Origin: Chloroflexota bacterium
GTDB taxonomy: Bacteria; Chloroflexota; Dehalococcoidia; SHYB01
NCBI GenBank assembly: GCA_016200725.1
Contig: JACQEE010000250.1
Location: 1 to 13,682 of the forward strand
DNA: 13,682 nt
Direction of reading: 5' to 3'
Part shown: positions 11,105 to 13,682 of the stretch, one piece after another
Layout of the letters: each line of letters starts with the position of its first letter
Position numbering within the stretch: position 1 is the stretch's first letter
Position numbers and translations under genes: made by a program
Notes under the pieces: generated by a model
Told to the model about the DNA's origin: nothing
Databases searched by the model: none
Seen by the model: only the letters and a program-made list of their open reading frames with translations

Positions 11105-12669
11105 CACCTGCCACTAAGCTCCGAAGTCAGCTCTGCGCCCACGTCAAGTCCGTCTGGCTTGATCCAAGTCTGGTGTAATCCAGCCAGTCCGAATGTTTCC
11201 GTTAGGAGAAAAGGCGTAGCATTTCTCAATTTGCCTTTGTGATACGGCGTCAGCGGCAATGCTGGCTGAAGCCCAACATAGAATTGTTGAAACCATTCCA
11301 GGTCACGCTCGGACGCTTTTTGGGCAAGTAGTGCTGCTGAGCTTTGGTAATGAATCAGGGCAAGAGTATTTTCGGGTGCCGATTCTAGGGGGTAATCAAG
11401 ATCATCGGCGATTCTGTGCTTCCCGGGATAAAGAACCGCCAAATCTGAGTCGCTGAGCAGGGGACGGATAGTGCTCGGTACCCGGAGTGCCTTGGCTAGA
11501 GGAATCAATGAGTGATCCGCCGCCGGGAATATTGAGGCTGTCTGCATGTGGTGAGCTAGGGGCTTCCGTATGAGAACATCCCAAATGGGATGGGTCCCTA
11601 CCTCCTTCGCCTCTAGAATTTTCTGGAATTGACTTTTCCACTGGTTATGAGCGAGAAAAGCAGGGATGCAGTTTTCAATGAGCGTTCGACATAGTTCGCG
11701 TCCAAGCCACTTGTTCCACTCAGCTTCGCGCTGTATAGACTCGCGATTCGGGCTTGTCAGAAAATCCCCTTGGACCAAAAAATGAAGCGGTATCGGTTCG
11801 TCTTTGAGAGGAGTGTAGCTGTAGATGCTGATGTAGGCTGTCCCTTTTGGTTCCATGATCAGGTTGTCACTCTCGTCCATGCGAAAAGCGACCGCAACCC
11901 GTCGAGTATCGACCTGGTCCCTGTCCCAATCGATGGTCGTCTGATCCTCTCTTACTTTTGCTGGCGTTGGGCTATCCAAGGTGAAGACAAGCCACACTTC
12001 GTGTTTTGACAGGCTACCGTCATCTATTGTTAGACGCCATCTGTTTAGGCCGGCCTCGGTCTTCATGTACCGCCGGTATTTGTTCGCGTCTCGAATTGTT
12101 ATGGAATGAAGGTTGTCTAGCCAAAGCAGGGTTCGCGGTTGAAAAGACGCAAATGAAGACCTAAGACTGGCAAGCGTTTGAGTATTCAAGTGACTGACGA
12201 CGAAGGTAGTGTTCGCCCTGTTCGTGTTCTCGCTATCAGGTGCCCACACCGGCATAATCTGCCATGGGGCTCCAGGTGACCAGGCACTCGAATCAAAGGC
12301 GAAATCATAGCCTCCCGAATGGACCGCAACTCGATTGGCTACGAGGAAGGCTGATTTAAAGCCCACACCGAGATATCCGATGTATTTTCCCGCTGCTTTT
12401 GAAGACGCACCGCTCTTGCAAAGACTGTCGACCTCAGGAGGAGTGAAGCCGTGACCATTGTTCCAGATGGTTAGAGCTGACTCCGCCAGGGTGAGTTCAA
12501 GTTCTGTCGCCCCGGCATCCTGGGCATTCTGGATGAACTCCATTAACAACTGCCCACGGCGTGAGAATGATCTTTGGACGTGTTTGAGGGCGCCTTCAAG
12601 GGCTTGCTGAACGCGGTTATTGGCCTTGTAGTCATTTGCTATGTTTTCGATGTGTTCTTTAGGGTCCAT
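11104..12669 (-). CDS. GHKL/sacsin-like (NOV-type) ATPase
   Basis: This 521-residue protein has an N-terminal Bergerat-fold (Hsp90/sacsin/NOV-type) ATP-binding domain. Visible boxes are the N-box LLMEFIQNAQDAGA (41-54, with Glu44, Asn48, Asp51), the second box IWNNGHGFTPPE (68-79), and GYLGVGFKSAFLVANRV (98-114), followed by SGGYDFAFD. IPLHFLVQGDFLTSPNRESI in the middle is typical of sacsin-repeat-like proteins. The C-terminal half has no domain I recognise. The ATG at 12669 has AGGGGAG four bases upstream; a TTG at 12699 is an alternative. It begins 33 bases after the CoA-transferase stop and is coupled to the DUF3883 gene. GC is low for this window (29 of 60 bases at 11641-11700). Likely an ATP-driven switch or chaperone-like sensor partnering the DUF3883 protein. 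Confidence 0.85.
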   Translation of the reverse strand: MDPKEHIENIANDYKANNRVQQALEGALKHVQRSFSRRGQLLMEFIQNAQDAGATELELTLAESALTIWNNGHGFTPPEVDSLCKSGASSKAAGKYIGYLGVGFKSAFLVANRVAVHSGGYDFAFDSSAWSPGAPWQIMPVWAPDSENTNRANTTFVVSHLNTQTLASLRSSFASFQPRTLLWLDNLHSITIRDANKYRRYMKTEAGLNRWRLTIDDGSLSKHEVWLVFTLDSPTPAKVREDQTTIDWDRDQVDTRRVAVAFRMDESDNLIMEPKGTAYISIYSYTPLKDEPIPLHFLVQGDFLTSPNRESIQREAEWNKWLGRELCRTLIENCIPAFLAHNQWKSQFQKILEAKEVGTHPIWDVLIRKPLAHHMQTASIFPAADHSLIPLAKALRVPSTIRPLLSDSDLAVLYPGKHRIADDLDYPLESAPENTLALIHYQSSAALLAQKASERDLEWFQQFYVGLQPALPLTPYHKGKLRNATPFLLTETFGLAGLHQTWIKPDGLDVGAELTSELSGR

Positions 12670-12702
12670 CTGGCTCCCCTGGTAGGGCTCGGGGCTCAAT
12701 AC

Positions 12703-13682
12703 CTAAGGCCATGTCACCGCGCCCTTGGCCTTGAGCGCCTGCATCTCCGCCTCGCTGTAGCCGAGTTCCGCCATGATGGCTTTGGTGTGCTGGCCGACGA
12801 GGGGTGGCGGGCCGCCGAGTTGGCCTGGCGTGTCCGAGAGATCGATCAACTGGCCGTGCTGGTGGATGCGGCCCCATCCTGGGTGCTCTTGCGAACCGAA
12901 CCAGCCTGCTTCAAGCGCCTCGGTGTCGGCGAAGATGCGCTGGCCGCGCTGCTCGTCGCTGATCTCGCAGGGGACGCCGGATGCGTCGAGGATGGCGAAC
13001 CAGTGCTCGGCGCGTCGCTGGCTGAAGAGGCCTTCGAGGATTGAGGCGAGGCTGTCGCGGTTGGCGTTGCGCGATTCGTGGCTGGCGAAGCGCGTGTCGC
13101 TGGCGAGGTCGGCCTTGCCAATCGCGCGGCAGAGTGCTCGCCAGTGCGCGTCGGTGACGACGGCGATCGCGAGCCAGCCGCGCTGTGTCTGGTAGAGGCG
13201 GTAGAGGGGCGAGAGGCCAGTCTGCGCCTTGTCTATCTCGGGTCGCGACGGCCCTTCGAGGCGCTCGGCCTCGAAATAATCGGAATTGTAAAGCAACCCG
13301 CAGTTCAGCAAGTTGGTCGTGACAAACTGCCCCTCGCCGCTCTTGTCGCGGTGGTAGAGCGCTTGGAGGACGGCGACGACCGACTGCATGGCGTTGCCGG
13401 TATCGCACATGCCGAACCGGTACCAGATAGGCGTATTGCCGTGCTGGACGCCACCGCCTTCGTACTCTACGCCGCACATCGCCTGGAAGAGTTGGTCGAG
13501 GCCGGGCCACTTCGCGCGCGGGCCGGTGATGCCGTAGCCGTTAGTGTGGCAATAGATGACGCGCGGATTGATGCGGCGGACCGTCTCGTAGTCGAAGCCG
13601 ATACGGTCGGCGGTGCCGACGCGCAAGTTCTGACAGACGATGTCCGCTTTCGCGATGAGGCGATGGGCGACGGCCTGGCCTT
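12703..13682 (-). CDS. CaiB/BaiF (type III) CoA-transferase, 5' partial
   Basis: This is a family III CoA-transferase whose 5' end lies beyond the window's right edge. The visible 326 codons cover the region from ADIVCQNLRVG (the ADVVV.N.RPG motif) through NPRVIYCHTNGYGITGP. They continue through CDTGNAMQSVVAVLQAL, where Asp93 of the visible fragment aligns with the catalytic Asp, to the LGGPPPLVGQHTKAIMAELGY end typical of the family. It is of a different subgroup from the transferase at 7892: the two share only the family motifs. It could be a full single-domain enzyme of about 400-430 residues or the second half of a fused double transferase; the missing end would decide. It heads the - strand gene run that continues into the ATPase gene 33 bases downstream. 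Confidence 0.92.
   Translation of the reverse strand, partial: GQAVAHRLIAKADIVCQNLRVGTADRIGFDYETVRRINPRVIYCHTNGYGITGPRAKWPGLDQLFQAMCGVEYEGGGVQHGNTPIWYRFGMCDTGNAMQSVVAVLQALYHRDKSGEGQFVTTNLLNCGLLYNSDYFEAERLEGPSRPEIDKAQTGLSPLYRLYQTQRGWLAIAVVTDAHWRALCRAIGKADLASDTRFASHESRNANRDSLASILEGLFSQRRAEHWFAILDASGVPCEISDEQRGQRIFADTEALEAGWFGSQEHPGWGRIHQHGQLIDLSDTPGQLGGPPPLVGQHTKAIMAELGYSEAEMQALKAKGAVTWP

Noticed and set aside
10274..12669. Terminal inverted repeats, integrase or tRNA attachment site bounding the low-GC island
   Set aside because: None could be seen in the flanks at 10252-10273 or 12670-12702, so no mobile element is claimed.

Overview
The window is a GC-rich bacterial chromosome segment. The non-mevalonate isoprenoid enzyme DXR, the combination of a ThDP enzyme, type III CoA-transferases and an LLM-type (F420) oxidoreductase, and DinB-superfamily paralogs together suggest a Chloroflexota (Dehalococcoidia/SAR202-like) genome. 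That placement comes from remembered gene style and is only moderately certain. No rRNA, tRNA, CRISPR array, transposase or phage gene was seen. No gene-free gap exceeds about 185 bases.

Layout on the + strand: dxr (5' end cut by the window edge) and an RseP-type site-2 protease at 2-2307. Two DinB-superfamily paralogs (2436-2945 and 3861-4382) follow, separated by a lower-GC gene of unknown function (3014-3697). Next is the overlapping pair rnhB-yraN (4567-5606). After an extended -10 promoter come a ThDP enzyme of the oxalyl-CoA decarboxylase/2-hydroxyacyl-CoA lyase type (5670-7292), a small cupin (7381-7716) and a CaiB/BaiF-type CoA-transferase (7892-9301), which together suggest acyl-CoA chemistry.

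Layout on the - strand, in transcription order: a second CaiB/BaiF CoA-transferase (13682-12703, 5' end outside the window), a GHKL/sacsin-like ATPase (12669-11104), a DUF3883 (NOV C-terminal) protein with a PD-(D/E)xK-like signature (11104-10274), and an LLM-class oxidoreductase (10096-9359) whose first barrel strands are missing or in another frame. The ATPase-DUF3883 pair has visibly lower GC than its neighbours. It looks like an acquired two-gene module, possibly defence-related, dropped into a metabolic operon, and is the best candidate here for an undescribed system.

The intergenic regions hold a mosaic of palindromic repeats. One family ends in AGGATGACGA or AGGACGACGA. A second is built on CCCTCTCC/GGAGAGGG-like arms. 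A third is a GGGCGACCC/GGGTCGCCC hairpin. A hairpin or repeat unit starts 5-16 bases after the stop codon of six genes. The start codon of the CoA-transferase at 7892 appears to lie inside a repeat copy.
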